Below are positions 10,415 through 22,813 of a stretch of DNA of 64,000 bases, piece after piece. The translations under genes and the position numbers were made by a program. This stretch comes from Plantago major (Eukaryota; Streptophyta; Magnoliopsida; Lamiales; Plantaginaceae), in contig CM048844.1 in NCBI GenBank assembly GCA_026545765.1, forward strand, positions 61,552,545 through 61,616,544, written 5' to 3'. Under the pieces are notes generated by a model. That model saw only the letters and a list, made by a program, of their open reading frames with translations. It was not told where the DNA came from and made no database searches. The first letter of the stretch is position 1. Each line of letters opens with the position of its first letter.

Positions 10415-12950
10415 ATGTCTCTGAGTGATGCACCCGTTCTGAAGCCAGAAAACTACGAGAAATAGAAGAACAACATGATGCTCCATCTGGAGGCCATTAG
10501 TGACGAGATGATCTATGTCATCAATGAAGGGCCTATCAAAATCAGACAACTCAAACAAATTCGAGGTGTCGATGGAAGAAAAAACCTCGCACAAGGAAGA
10601 TGGAAGCGAGGATATGGCTGCTAGTGATAGTGGTCATGTTGCTCGTGGAAGCATTATGTATGAAGACAAGCCAAGAGAGCTCTGGACATCTGAAGATGCC
10701 AAGAGACACAGATTGGATGGTCAAGCTCGTAATATCATCATCAGATCGACACATGAGCACATACAGTGTAAATTGTGGGGTGCTAAAACGGCGAAAGTTG
10801 TCTGGCAACTGATTGAAGAAATCTGTGCCGGAACTGAGAAAACCAAAGAAAACAAGTTCGAAGTTCTTAAATTGAAGTTCCAAAACATCAAACAAGGTCC
10901 CACTGAAACTTTGGAAGAACTTGATTTCAGGTTTACTACACTTATGAGTGATATGGCTGAACTTGGTGAAAGTAACAGATACTCCCAGCCAGAAAAGATT
11001 AAGACTATTGTCAGAAGTCTCAATCACAACTGGGAGCACACTAAGTTCTTTTATTTCAACGAAGGGATGCCAAATATTACTCCAGTAGAGCTCTTCTCTC
11101 ATCTTGCTATTGTAGACTATGAGACAACTCAGAGAGAACAAACAGCTGAAAAGTTGCAAAGTGTTGCTCTAGTTTCTCAAGGTACTTCTGAAAAAAAGGA
11201 TACCAAAGATGCATCTGAAGAAAATGCTCTTGCAGTAAGACACATGAAGAAATTTGTGAGTCAACAGATTGAGAGAAGAAAAGCTAAAGAAAAGCTGAAA
11301 AAGCATCTTGGCCCAAACTATCATCAGTACAAGAACATACAAATGAACAACTCTCTGAACACCCCTATTCAGAAAGGTGTTAGTATTGAAGCTGCAGAAA
11401 TAGGAAATGATATCTGCTTCTATTGTCAAAAGTCTGGTCACTTCAAGAGAGATTGTCCTCCTTTAAACAAGCTCAAGACAGGTGACAAGAACGACAGAAG
11501 AAATTTCAAGAGAAATCAAAGGGCCTTACTGACTGAAGAAAGGAAGAAGATTCAAATTCAACTTGATGCTCTAGACATTGAGATGATTCGAAGATGGAGA
11601 TTGGATGACTCAAACCTACCATCACCGTAATTGTGTGGAATCACCCATGATGTAATCGACTTGACCTTAAGAAGAATGAAATGTGTGGAGTTCTTTGAGA
11701 TTCTTTGGTCGGACATCTCCAACATTGAAATGTGTCTTATGGCTGATGAGGTAACTAACAATTCACAATTTCTGTACTATGAGAGTGATGATGGAATTGA
11801 GGATCTGGAGTTGGTCAAGAGTGAATTGGATCGTTATGAGAAAGAATTTCTGGAAGCACAATCCAAAACCAGAATTCTAGAGGAAAGCAAAGAAACTCTT
11901 GAAAAAGAGGTTTCAGAGCTAACTAGAGTATCTGAGAACAAGAACGCTGAAATAGCCTTTCTGAAAGCTCAGATATCTGAGAATGAAAATTCTCACAAAC
12001 TAGCCTTGGATGAACTTAATGAGATAATGACGAAGCTACTTTCTGAGAATGAAGAACTCAGAAAGAAAGAGCTATCCTTCCAATCTTATGCAAAGGCTAG
12101 TGACACTCTCACTGAGGTTCAATCCTATCTGAGAGACCCCTCTGAGAACGGTGAACTTGGACTTGATGAACAATCAAGTAATTCATCTCCTCTGAAGAAG
12201 AGTGATGAAAGGTTGACCTTTGTAAAAAGTCAACAGAATGATTCTTCAACCACCTATAGCATTGGTCAGAAAGCTAGGGTAGTTGACAAAGGAAAAGGAG
12301 TTGCAACCCAGCCTTTGAAAGAACAACAAGTTCACAAGAAACATGTGGATAAGGTCTCTGAAAAGAAACACAACCCTCAGACATGCAACCATCCACATTG
12401 ATGTATTACTAGGAAGGGAAGAATTGCTGGAATAGGCAAATTCTCTACTGTACCATTTTATGAAAATAAAGATGGTGCAGAAACTAGTAAGGCTTCTGAA
12501 GAGCGCATTCAGAAAGCCAAAGGTGTTCAAAATGGCATTGGCTATCGTGCTATTGGAAAGGTCCTTCTGCAACAATATAAGGAAGGACAAGAACAATGGC
12601 GCAAGGCTGATATTGCACGTAGCAATAGACAAAAGTGGAAGAAATCTCAAGCCACTGAAAAACTGAATGCCAGAGCTAGAAGGAACCTGGCCAGAAAGGC
12701 TAAGTTTGCTGAAAAGCAACCCCAGAAACCCAGGGTCCAGAAAGCACCAAAGGGAACACCTAGAAACACCCCAAGAAGGAAGATTGCGATCAAAATTACT
12801 GATTCTATTGCATCTCCTTCTGATCAAGTTAGACAAAAATAAACTCCCAAGAAATTCACTAAAATATGGATTCCTACTGGAAGAATGTTTAGTCTAAGTG
12901 GTTCTATCTCTGAGGCAAGAACTTAACTCCTGTTTCCTGTTTTGTGTAGA
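10415..12950 (+). pseudogene. Element B gag
   Basis: The start ATGTCTCTGAGTGATGCACC is followed by LKPENYE, a typical copia Gag N-terminus. The Gag core (KTAKVVWQLIEEIC ... LEELDFRFTTLMSDMAELG) lies around 10790-11110. The zinc knuckle CFYCQKSGHFKRDC is encoded near 11419-11460. An acidic segment and coiled-coil region (about 11740-12130) and a basic C-terminal region (12400-12900) follow. Fossil, broken. Confidence 0.9.
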
Positions 12951-12954
12951 ACGC

Positions 12955-15900
12955 CTCTTGGACTAAGGCTCAATGGCTATTTGATAGTGGATGCGGAAAG
13001 CACATGACAGGAGACAAAGCAAATCTGGTCAACTACAAAGCTTACAACACTTGACGGACATCGAGTTCTTTGGAGGAGAATTAAATCCCTCTCAGGATCC
13101 GCAACGTCAAATTGGGATCATTAACAATCACGGCGTATTACATGTTAAAGGTTTGAAATATAATCTATTTAGCATGAGCAGTTTGCGACATAAGGATTCA
13201 CTGTGAAATTCAAAGCAAAGTATTGCAAACTTATTGACAATGAGTCAAAGCAGACAGTCTTGGTTGCTCGGCGGAAAGGTAGTCTTTATGTTGCCGATTG
13301 GGCATCTGCCACAACTGAAGAATGTCTCATGGTGAGTCAATCAGGTCACACAGAAGAGCACTAGTTATGGCACAAAAGAATGAGTCACTTGAATTTCAAA
13401 ACTCTGAACAAACTTGCCAAGAAAGAGTTAGTGGTTGGCCCTCCCAAAACATCTTTCAGAAAGGATGGTATCTGTTCTGCCTGTCAGATGGGTAAACAAT
13501 CCAAGATCTCTTTCAAATCCAAAACCAGACACTCTAGTGTTAGACCACTGCAACTATTACACATGGATCTTTTTGAATCATCTGTAACTAGTTATGCAGG
13601 AAAGAAGTATGGTCTGGTTGTTGTAGATGACTTCTCAAGATTCACTTGGGTTGTCTTTCTAAAGCACAAATCTGATGCTAGGGTGGAGATACCAAACTTG
13701 CTGAATAAGCTTGAAGTCATAAAAAATGACAAGGTATCTGCAATCAGAACAGACCATGGTACTGAGTTTGTCAACCAGTACATAAAGGAGTTTTGTACCA
13801 GCAAAGGTATACAACACCAACTTTCCTCTGTGAGAACACCACAACAAAATGGTGTTGCAAAAAGGAAAAATAGAACCCTTAATGAAGCAGCAAGGACAAT
13901 GTCTTGGTGACCTTTGAAATAAGTGAAGTTTATTGGGTTGAAGCTGTAAACACAGCATGCTACACTCAGAACAGATGTTTGATAAACAAACACCATGACA
14001 AGACACCCTATGAACTCTTGGTTGGTAGACCCCCTAATATCAAACATCTGAAAGTGTTTGGTTGTAGATGTTTTGTTCTTAACAATGGAAAAGAGTATCT
14101 AAGAACATTTCAACCAAAGGCAGATGAAGGTGTGTTTCTTGGTTATTCTATGAATAGCAAAGCATACAAAGTTTACAACAAAAGAACAACGAAGATTGAA
14201 GAATCAGTTCATGTTGTATTCTATGAAGGAAGCAAGAAAACACCCCTTGCTGATGAACTCTCAGAAAGGTTCAAGGAACTAATGATAAAGGATTCTGAAG
14301 AAGAACCCTCAGAAAGGAAAAACATCATTGTGGAAGAGAGGATGACTCGACGAAGAAAAGCATGAAATGCCTAGTAACAACCAGATGATTCTCGGACATG
14401 ATGAAGAATTTCCTATGAGAATTCCAAATGGAAATGAAGCGAAGATGTTCATCGAGAGCTAACTCGAAATGACCTCTCTAATGAGCATGTCCCGAGCCCT
14501 CACACTGAGCAAATGTCAGACATTCACCGCCCTTCTGAGGTGCAAAATGTCACAGATACTGAAGAAGTATCAAGTTATAATCATAGTGATTCACATTCAG
14601 ATCACATAGATGTTGACCCTACTAGCCCTAAACTCATGATGAGATGGATCAAGGATCATCCTGCAAAAGATGTGATTGGACCAATCAATCAAGGTGTTAG
14701 GACTAGGAGAGAAATAGCTGAAAATGCTAATTCTCTCTTTGGATGTTTCATCTCAAACATTGAACCTAAAACTATAGAAGAAGCATTGAGAGACCAAGAC
14801 TGGATCTGTGCAATGCAAGAAGAGTTGGATCAGTTTGAGAGAGACAAAGTCTGGAAACTAGTTCCATTTGCAGAAGGAATATCTATGATTGGAACTAAGT
14901 GGGTTTTCAGAAACAAGATGAATGAATCTGGTGAAATAACCAGAAACAAAGCAAGGTTGGTTGCCAAGGGATTCACCCAGACTGAAGGTTTAGATTTTGA
15001 TGAGTCATATGCACCAGTTGCCAGATTGGATGCAAAAAGACTCTTTTTGGCCTTTGCAGCTCATAAAGACTTTAAAGTTTATCAGATGGATGTCAAGAGT
15101 GCATTCTTGAATGGTGAACTTGCTGAGGAAGTCTATGTTGAACAACCACCTAGCTTTGAAGTTTCCTCAGAAAGTAGAATGGTCTATAAGCTACAGAAAG
15201 CTCTATATAGACTGAAACAGGATCCAAGAGCATGGTATGACACTTTGGCCAAATACCTTCTGGAAAGTGGTTTCAAGAAAGGTGAAGTTGATAAAACTTT
15301 ATTTACTTTAAATCATGATGGGAAACTACTCTTAGTTCAAGTATATGTTGATGACATTATATTTGGATCTAAGGACAAGCAACTTTGTGATGACTTTGCA
15401 AATCTCATGAAAAGTAAGTTTGAGATGAGCATGATGGGAGAATTGAACTATTTCCTAGGATTGCAAGTCAAGCAACTCAATGATGGAATATTCATTAGTC
15501 AGACAAAGTATGCAAAAGACGTGCTCACAAAGTTCAATCTTAAGCCTTCTGAAAAGAATGCTAAGATACCTATGAGCATAGGAACCAAGATGACCTATAC
15601 TGAATCATATAAGAGTGTTGATGAACACAAGTATAGGAAACTGATAGGTTCACTACTTTACCTTCATTAAGCGGACACGATATTCAATATGCAGTTGGAG
15701 TGTGCTAGATTTCAAACAAATCCAATGCAATCACACTACAACATTGCTATGAAAATATTAAGGTATGTGAAAGGTACAGTAGATGTAGGTTTGTGGTATC
15801 CTAAAGAAAGTGGATTGAGTTTGGCTGGTTACTCAGATGCTGATTATGCTGGATCAATGCTTGATAGGAAAAGTACCTCAGGAACTTGTCAGTTTCTGGG

Positions 15901-16313
15901 AACTAGACTTATCTCATGGTTTAGCAAAAAGCAAAACACAATTGCAACTTCTACCACAGAGGCTGAATATATTGCTGCTGGTTGTTGTGCAACACAAATT
16001 TTGTGAATTCAACAACAACTCAGAGACTATGGACTCAATGAAGAGAAAACTCCCATTTTCTATGATAACATAAGTGCTATTGCAATCACACAGAACCCCA
16101 AGTTCCATGCCAGAACAAAGCACATTGATGTTAGACACCACTTCATCAGAGACCATGTTGAGAAAGGCAATATAGAGATACTCAAGATTGGCACATAAGA
16201 CCAACTTGCAGATATCTTCACCAAGCCCCTACAAGAAAGCCGGTTCTTGACTTTAAGACATAGTCTTGGGTTAATGGAGATGCCTAAGGACTGAAAAATG
16301 TCCTGAATCTCTA
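12955..16313 (+). pseudogene. Element B pol: protease, integrase, reverse transcriptase, RNase H
   Basis: The protease DSGCGKHMTG motif is near 12980. GAG-pre-integrase begins at about 13370. The integrase core runs from about 13560 to 13910 with RTDHGTEFVN and PQQNGVA. The reverse transcriptase (about 14800-15670) has [20 protein letters not shown] and catalytic YVDDIIFGS near 15347. RNase H (about 15690-16310) has ADYAGS and STTEAEY. Nearly collinear with A's pol. Broken in several places. Confidence 0.93.
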
Positions 16314-16348
16314 AAGTCTGAGTAAGTGAGGTTGAAAAGAAGTAGGCC

Positions 16349-16454
16349 TCTGAGAACAGGTTCTCAGAAAGCCAAGTTGATAAGAAGTGTTGCAAAGATT
16401 TCTGAGCAGTAATACTCAGAAAGGAAAAATATTTCTGGAACGGGTATCCAGAAA
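16349..16454 (+). repeat. Hairpin array just after pol, element B
   Basis: Three perfect inverted repeats. The first is TCTGAGAAC / GTTCTCAGA with a 2-base loop (16349-16368). The second is TTTCTGAG / CTCAGAAA with an 8-base loop (16399-16422). The third is TTTCTGGA / TCCAGAAA with loop ACGGGTA (16432-16454). This is the same location as the array in A. The third loop is identical to A's, while the stem differs by paired changes. Confidence 0.8.
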
Positions 16455-17015
16455 GGTAAAGGTTGGTACACACTCAATAAGTAAATAAGACTAGAACTTA
16501 CTTACTGAGAGTGGGTCAAATACATTCAAACAACTGAAGCTTCTGACACTTGAATTCAGAAAGCTATTTAGTCATAAAGAGAAAAGAAACACAAAGCCCG
16601 AAAAGTATAAGTTCTGGGAGTCAAACATGTCCAATGTCTTGTATTTTTGCCATTTTTATGATAAACAATATAAAGATAAGGACTTGACACTCGGAATGAT
16701 AAGGTCAAACGATTAAATGTTCTTACTCTTTACTAAGTGACATAATGGATGTAACTTGTCAAAAATCCATCAAGTCGGCACAATACCATTTGTTGATTGA
16801 TATCATTACAAGATATTCAATATAAGCCCTTGATGAATAAACGTTTGATCTCAACGGTTGAGATTAAAACAAAGCAAGTAATGTCTGTTGAGAAATGCAG
16901 ACATGGCCCACTACGCATTTAATGGAGAACGTGTGTGATACCACGCCTATGCAGATACAAAGACACGCATTCATATTCAGTTGTATGTATGTTGTATCTA
17001 TGTACATTTTGTCTG

Positions 17016-17028
17016 CTATATATATAGG
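17016..17028 (+). promoter_or_regulatory. Internal TATA box for the third gene of element B
   Basis: CTATATATATAGG lies 196 bp before the third-gene ATG (17212). The same 13-mer is found at the same relative place in A. GTTTGATCTCAACGG-TTGAGATTAA lies upstream at 16843-16867. A second TATA-like string (CTATATAAGAG) abuts the ATG. Confidence 0.6.
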
Positions 17029-17211
17029 ACTTGGGCCAAAGACAATCACTTTTACCAATTCCGAAATTTCTTACTTGCATCAAAATAGCAAATTCTCTCA
17101 AGATTTCTGCAAACTCAACTTCTTGTGTTTAGTCTTCTGAAAAGCTAGACTAATCCCGATTAATCTTGCAAAACCCCTCTGAAAACACTCACTCAAGACT
17201 CTATATAAGAG

Positions 17212-20200
17212 ATGGCACCCAAGAAGATGACCACCAAGAACCCTAAGGCCGCATCATCTGCTCCTGCTGAAAAGCAAGGAGGAAAGGAACTTAAGGTGTT
17301 GAATAAACGCATATACAGGAAAGTTCACCCCATCTGACTGGAATCCAAGTCACAAGATGAATTGGGGAGCTTTTTTAGTGAAGAAATATGTACCTGCAGT
17401 CATTTCTTCCAAACCAGATAGGAAACTGATATTGGGGATGCTTAAAAGTTCCCATATCTTCAAGTTTCTGTCTGCTGCACCCAGTGGACTATCCACACTA
17501 GATGTGCTGGAGTTCTATAACAACTCCAAAATCTTCACAATGTTTGTGAATGATGAAGAAGAAAAATACATGCAGACTGAAGTTCAAGGACAAGAAATTA
17601 TCCTAGACTGTAAGACTTTCTGCAAGATATTCCGATTGAAAAATCGAGGAACAATTGAAGACATCAACATCAGGGATGCTCCCATGATCCAAGGTGTTAA
17701 AGAACTATTTGAAGCAATCCAATTAGAGAATGCAAAGGGTTGCCCAGGAGACTTTGTTCTGAAAGCCATCAAAACTAGTCATCTCCAGAAACACTGGAGT
17801 ACTTTAGCTCTCATTCTGGTCCGTTGCTTTGATGGCAACAAAGGTGGAGTGGACCAGATAAGCATGGAGAGATGGATGATGATGCATCTTCTGAACAAGA
17901 AGCATGAAGGGCAGGAAACCCACTTCAATTGGGGGAAGTACGCCTTCAACAAATTCCTTGGACATATTGAGGAATTTGAGCCCAAGATCATCAATGGCTT
18001 TGCTGAGCCAAAGGCCAATATGCACTTTGGCCTCAGAATTTGTCACATTCTGGAAACAATGGTAATCACTCTCAGAGAGAGGCAGGAAATTCCAGTCACC
18101 AACTCCCTTTTCAGACACGCCTTTGAAGAAAAGGAGAGACTTGCTGCTGAGAAAGCTCAGAGAGAGGCAGAAGAGCTCAAGTCGCCAAAGAAGGTGAGGA
18201 GGTCTCTGAGCAAGCTCAAGCTCAACCTCCAGTTGCCAAGAGAAAGAGGACTCAAAGCAAAAGAGCCTCCAAGTCCCTAAACATACAAGAGGCACAACCT
18301 TCTGGAGACAAGGTCTCAGAAGATGTTGGACGCCCAGAAAGGCAACTCCAGAGTGCCCCAAGAATTCTGAGCCAGACTGCTCCAGAACTCTCCAGAGATG
18401 ATAGAAATATCATAGATGGGTCTGTACTAACACTGGATAGTGAATCTGAGGATGATGAAGTACTTGCAAAAGTACTCAAAAGGTCCAAGTATCAGACCCA
18501 TGGAGGAGCATCAAGCTCAGCCCCTCAGAGAGATAGGAGCCCCTCTGCCCAGCAGGAAGAAGAAGGCCTGGGTGAGGAAGATAGAATGATGGAAGATCCT
18601 GACATTGCTTCCACATTCATATTACCAGCATCAAAGGTTGCTGAAGAAAACCCTGTTCTTGAACAGGTTCCTCAACCTTCTGAGAGAGCTCAACTCTCAG
18701 AAAGGGATCAGACTGAGATGGAGACTCAGAATGATGCTTTAGAGGACAATTTCAATGAGTAGAGAGAGGCTGTGGAGACTCCACAAGCCCAAGAGACCCA
18801 AGCTCAGCCTAACTCTATTCAGGTAACAAAGATGGTTTGTATTTAACTTGTGAACATAGGTATATGTTAACTAGTTATTCATAAGCTTTGTTTGTTACAG
18901 GCCAATTTAGAGGCAATCTTTCAGGGGGAAGAAAACTTGTCCACCCCCTTGAATCAAGAGGTTCCTCCAACCTCAGAACATCAAGAAGAGCCTGTCCCAC
19001 AGGTAGTAAAGTTATCTCTAAACAAGAAATAACTAACTAAAAATGTTCTTATCTTATGTTCTAATATTCTTGATGTCTCTTCTTAGGCTCCAACTGAGGA
19101 AGTAGTGGTGGTGGAACCAACACCCCAAAACCAAGAGATTCCAGAGGCTAAAAAGCTCTCTGAGGAAGTATTTACTAAGCCTTCTGCTGACAAGGTAAGT
19201 AATCAGTAATAGTCTCCTTCACGAATGCTCTGGAAAACCCACTACTAAATCTTTTATGTTTGTTCTTACAGGCTCAGTCAGAAGAACAATTGGATGGAGA
19301 AACAGTTGTGTTATCTCCTCCAAAGGAAATCAAATCAATAACAAGCAAGATTCAGAAAAGGTGCCAGAAACCCCCAAGGTTTCTGAGGAACCTGCTACTG
19401 AGCTTCCTCACTTGGAAGTAAGTGAAGCCTCAGAAAGCATATTTCTATCTATCTTTCTCTGATAAACAAGTTTCTGAAACCATAATTGATTCTAATTCTC
19501 AGGTTCAAGCAGAAAGAAAGGATGATGAGGATCAGACTTCTCCTCACACCAAAGTATCTGAGGTCTCTGAGACCAAACAAGCAGAAGTCCAAGCAGATGA
19601 GTAGTGTTTCTACACATGTATGCTCAGAAAGCTTACTTTTGCACACAGATACTAACACAAGTGGTTTGAACAAAACTAACTTGATCCCTTTCTTTCAGGC
19701 TCAAAGTCTAGTGCCAATCAATTTACTCCAAGCCTTCCAGAAGCACACTCTCAAGAAACATCTAAAGTGCTTCAGAAAATGGCAGAAACTCAGAAAGGCC
19801 GACCATTCTGAAGTTGCAAGAGTAATTGACATCCCAGAGAAGAGGGCCATAGCATTCAATCTGGAAGATCATATCCATGATATGTTTCCCACAGAGTCTT
19901 ACTCCTTTGCCAATCTGATGGATGATACCTTCATAAATGAAGTGGCACGAAGACTCATAGCAGATTTCCAAGATGCAGATGCTCAAACCCAAGATCAGAT
20001 GGTGACGCATCCTGCCTTGCCCAGCAAGCTCACTACTTATCCAGCTGAGCAAGAAGGAGTTAATGGGAGGATGATTACATTCCCAAATGTGATCAACCTG
20101 GTTTCAGAAGATGAAGAGGAGATGGACGAGAACGATTACCAAGAACCCTCTTCTGAGCATCCAAGTCAAGAAAACAAGAAAAAGGATGATGATGATGATG

Positions 20201-22496
20201 ATGATCAGAATGATGATCCCCAACCTGGACAAGGCAGGATTCAGAAAGCTAGCAAAGGAAGTGGAGAAAAGGCTACTCCTTCAAATGCTCAGAGTCTCAT
20301 CAGAATACCCAACAGGCCGATCAGCAAGACATAATTGAAGAAATCTCAGCCGCTGAGTTCAGGATTGAACAACTCAGACAGAAGTTGGAAGAAGAGAAGA
20401 GAATCAACTTATAGTGCCAAGCACAAGTTGATGAGAAGGAAGCCAAGATTCAAAAGCTCGGAGAAGCTAATGCTAAAGAATTAGCCCTTCTGGATGAGCA
20501 AAGAAGTTTGGAAAGAAAGATCAACATTACCGCAGCTGAAATTGATGCCATGTGTACTGTTGATGAAGAAGCACAAGATGCTAAGGCTGCATCAGAAAGA
20601 CCTTCTACATCTTCTCAGAAGGCCAGCACACTTGATGGAAAACAGAAGAAGATTGCCAATCTGCAAACAATCCAAGAAAAGGATTATGACGGATGATCAA
20701 GAAAACCAAACTTGATCACCCGTAAGAAGATGAGAGACTTATCACTAAGGAAAAGTTAGCCCTTCTGGCTCCTCAACTATTTTCTGCTCCAGGTGCATCA
20801 AGAAGTGATGAGCACAGGTCTAGAACAAGTGTTTTCTTGGAACTAAGAGACAGACTTGTTGCTCAAGACACTCAAGTCCTACAGTCAGTCCCAGAAGAGA
20901 TGAAAGATTTGGCTGCCGCATTGCTAAACAGAGCAACCAGCAGAGCCCTCTCTCAGAAAGATCTAGCTTTGATCAGGGAAGATGACTGCAACAATGCCAA
21001 CCTAGCACTAACAGAAGCCATCCATGCTACTCAACAAGCAGATGCTATTCTAAGGCCTCTTGAAGAGCTCAACAGAAAAGAGCAAGAATTGGTTAGGCAA
21101 AATAAGGACTTGAAGAAAGAAATCCAAGAACTAGTCAGGGTGCACAACAACCTCTAGAAAAACTTTGAATCACTCTCTGAAGCTTATGCTATCATGAGTC
21201 AGTCATTCATGACTAAGGGGGGAAGAAGAGATGCCTCAGAAAGGTAGAGGAAGAAAAAGAAAACAATCAATTCCTCCCTCCTCAAGTCAACTAGTCATCA
21301 AGGACACTGGAGATGCCCCTGCTAAAGAAGTTGTTCCAGATCAACCAGCCAGAAGGCTGAGAAGTATGGTTACTAGGGGAAACAAGTCCCTTAGGATCTC
21401 AGATGGGAACAACCAGAATAATCCTGAAGAAGGAGAAGACCAAGAAGAAGGAGAGGTAAGAGGTCAAGAAAGCGGCAAGCCACACAACTGGAACCACAAT
21501 GATGATGAGGATGAATCTGATACAGATGAGCATCCAATCCACAAGAGAAGAAGGCAAGCAAGCACCTCACAACCTCCTCTGGCAGCAAGGCCTTTGGCAG
21601 CCAGAACTCCTTCTGGAAATACCAAGTCAATACAAGGAACATCCACCAAAGACAAATTTCAAGGCAGGAAGAAAGGGTTAGAGGATCTCCTGACAGAAGG
21701 CCACCTAACAGAAAGGCAAGAAGGGATTCCCAGTTTGGCAGAGTAAACAGAGAAACTCATCAATAAAGGCCAACTGATGCCCACATTGAGTATGTGAAGA
21801 CTAGTAATCATATAGGTGCATTCTGAACAAGAGAGGGTATTAGATTCTGGAACTACAACATCTACTTGTCAATGATAATTTCCAACTCCCATCCTCAACC
21901 AGATCCTGAAATGGAGAGAAGGCAAGCCAGAATTGCTAAAACCTGAGCACCTTCATGCCTGGCTAAACTTTGAAGTAGAAAAGAGGAATGAAGCTAGAAA
22001 GATGGATCTTTCTTTTGCCTATCCTTACCCAAAGCCTGATGATGTACACAAGGCAAGAAAACTGGATGGTAGCTACAGCAGGCAGAACAAACTAGGTGTT
22101 CCAACCTATGAGTCATTCTATATGACATTGGAGGAATACCTAGATGATATACACTATCTAGAAGAAATATACAATTATTTCAACCTATCTCAGCTGCATA
22201 TAGACCACTCCTAGGTCTGGGGAAAGTACTTCTAGGTCAAACACTTTCTGCAGAAGAATCACAAACTTGGCAAGAGTTACCATGAAATATGTGACTTATC
22301 CAGAAAGACAGAGCTCTCTGTCAGAAGGATTCTTTATGACTATGTCCAAGAATGCGGAAAAGTGGATGGTCATGTCAACTGATCCAGAAAGGGTGCTGAA
22401 GAACTTGAGGTATCTGAACCTAAGTTGCATTTCTGAAGACTTGAAGACTAGTAACATTAGAATACTCTCTTGGAGCTTGGATTCTCCTTTGTTCTA
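17212..22496 (+). pseudogene. Element B third gene, intron-containing
   Basis: The start ATGGCACCCAAGAAG gives a Lys-rich N-terminus. The globular domain (about 17357-18130) carries LEFYNNSKIF, VQGQEIILD, HFNWGKYAFNKF and EPKANMHFGLRIC. It resembles plant 'putative transposon protein' domains, but weakly. Low-complexity acidic sequence and a cluster of small exons (18823-19698) follow. Then come a conserved HTLKKHLKCFRKWQKLR block (19740-19800), an Asp tract (20185-20215), a coiled coil (20840-21160) and a C-terminal globular part (21930-22210) with LHAWLNFEVEKR and YPKPDDVHKA, shared with A at 40990-41450. No membrane segments are visible. Its role is unknown. Fossil, broken. Confidence 0.75.
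18823..19698 (+). other. Small-exon array with GT-AG introns in element B third gene
   Basis: Predicted introns are 18823-18900 (78 nt), 19003-19086 (84), 19195-19271 (77), 19418-19502 (85) and, with a weaker donor, about 19602-19698. Most acceptors follow pyrimidine-rich tracts. The exons between them begin with GCC, GCT or GTT (Ala/Val), usually then Gln, Asn or Pro, and the best two are 102 and 108 nt (phase 0). Element A has just one intron here (8010-8087). Splice sites are sequence predictions. Confidence 0.6.
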
Positions 22497-22796
22497 ATTT
22501 ACTTAGTATGTTTTGTTACTTTTTTTAATCTTGCTGATTGTTTCTGAATTTCTCTATCTGTAAAAGTTGCATCTTATTCTGTAAACTGTACCTATCTGAA
22601 CATCATACTCTCAGATACATTCTAATAGATGACAACTTATCAGCAAAGATCACTTCTTGTGATTTGGTTGATGTTTACTTTCTTCACTTAATTCAACTAA
22701 ATTGAATATCATTTGGCATGATTAAGTGGTGGATTGGTTTCTCTTCCAGGATTACAAATTTGTAATAGGACTTAAAAGATAGTCATGGATGACTGA

Positions 22797-22813
22797 TCAA
22801 AAAGGGGGAAATT
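22797..22813 (+). promoter_or_regulatory. Polypurine tract of element B
   Basis: CAAAAAGGGGGAAATT lies immediately before the 3' LTR. It is the expected plus-strand primer of LTR retrotransposons. The equivalent in A (about 41830-41846) is slightly eroded. Confidence 0.8.
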
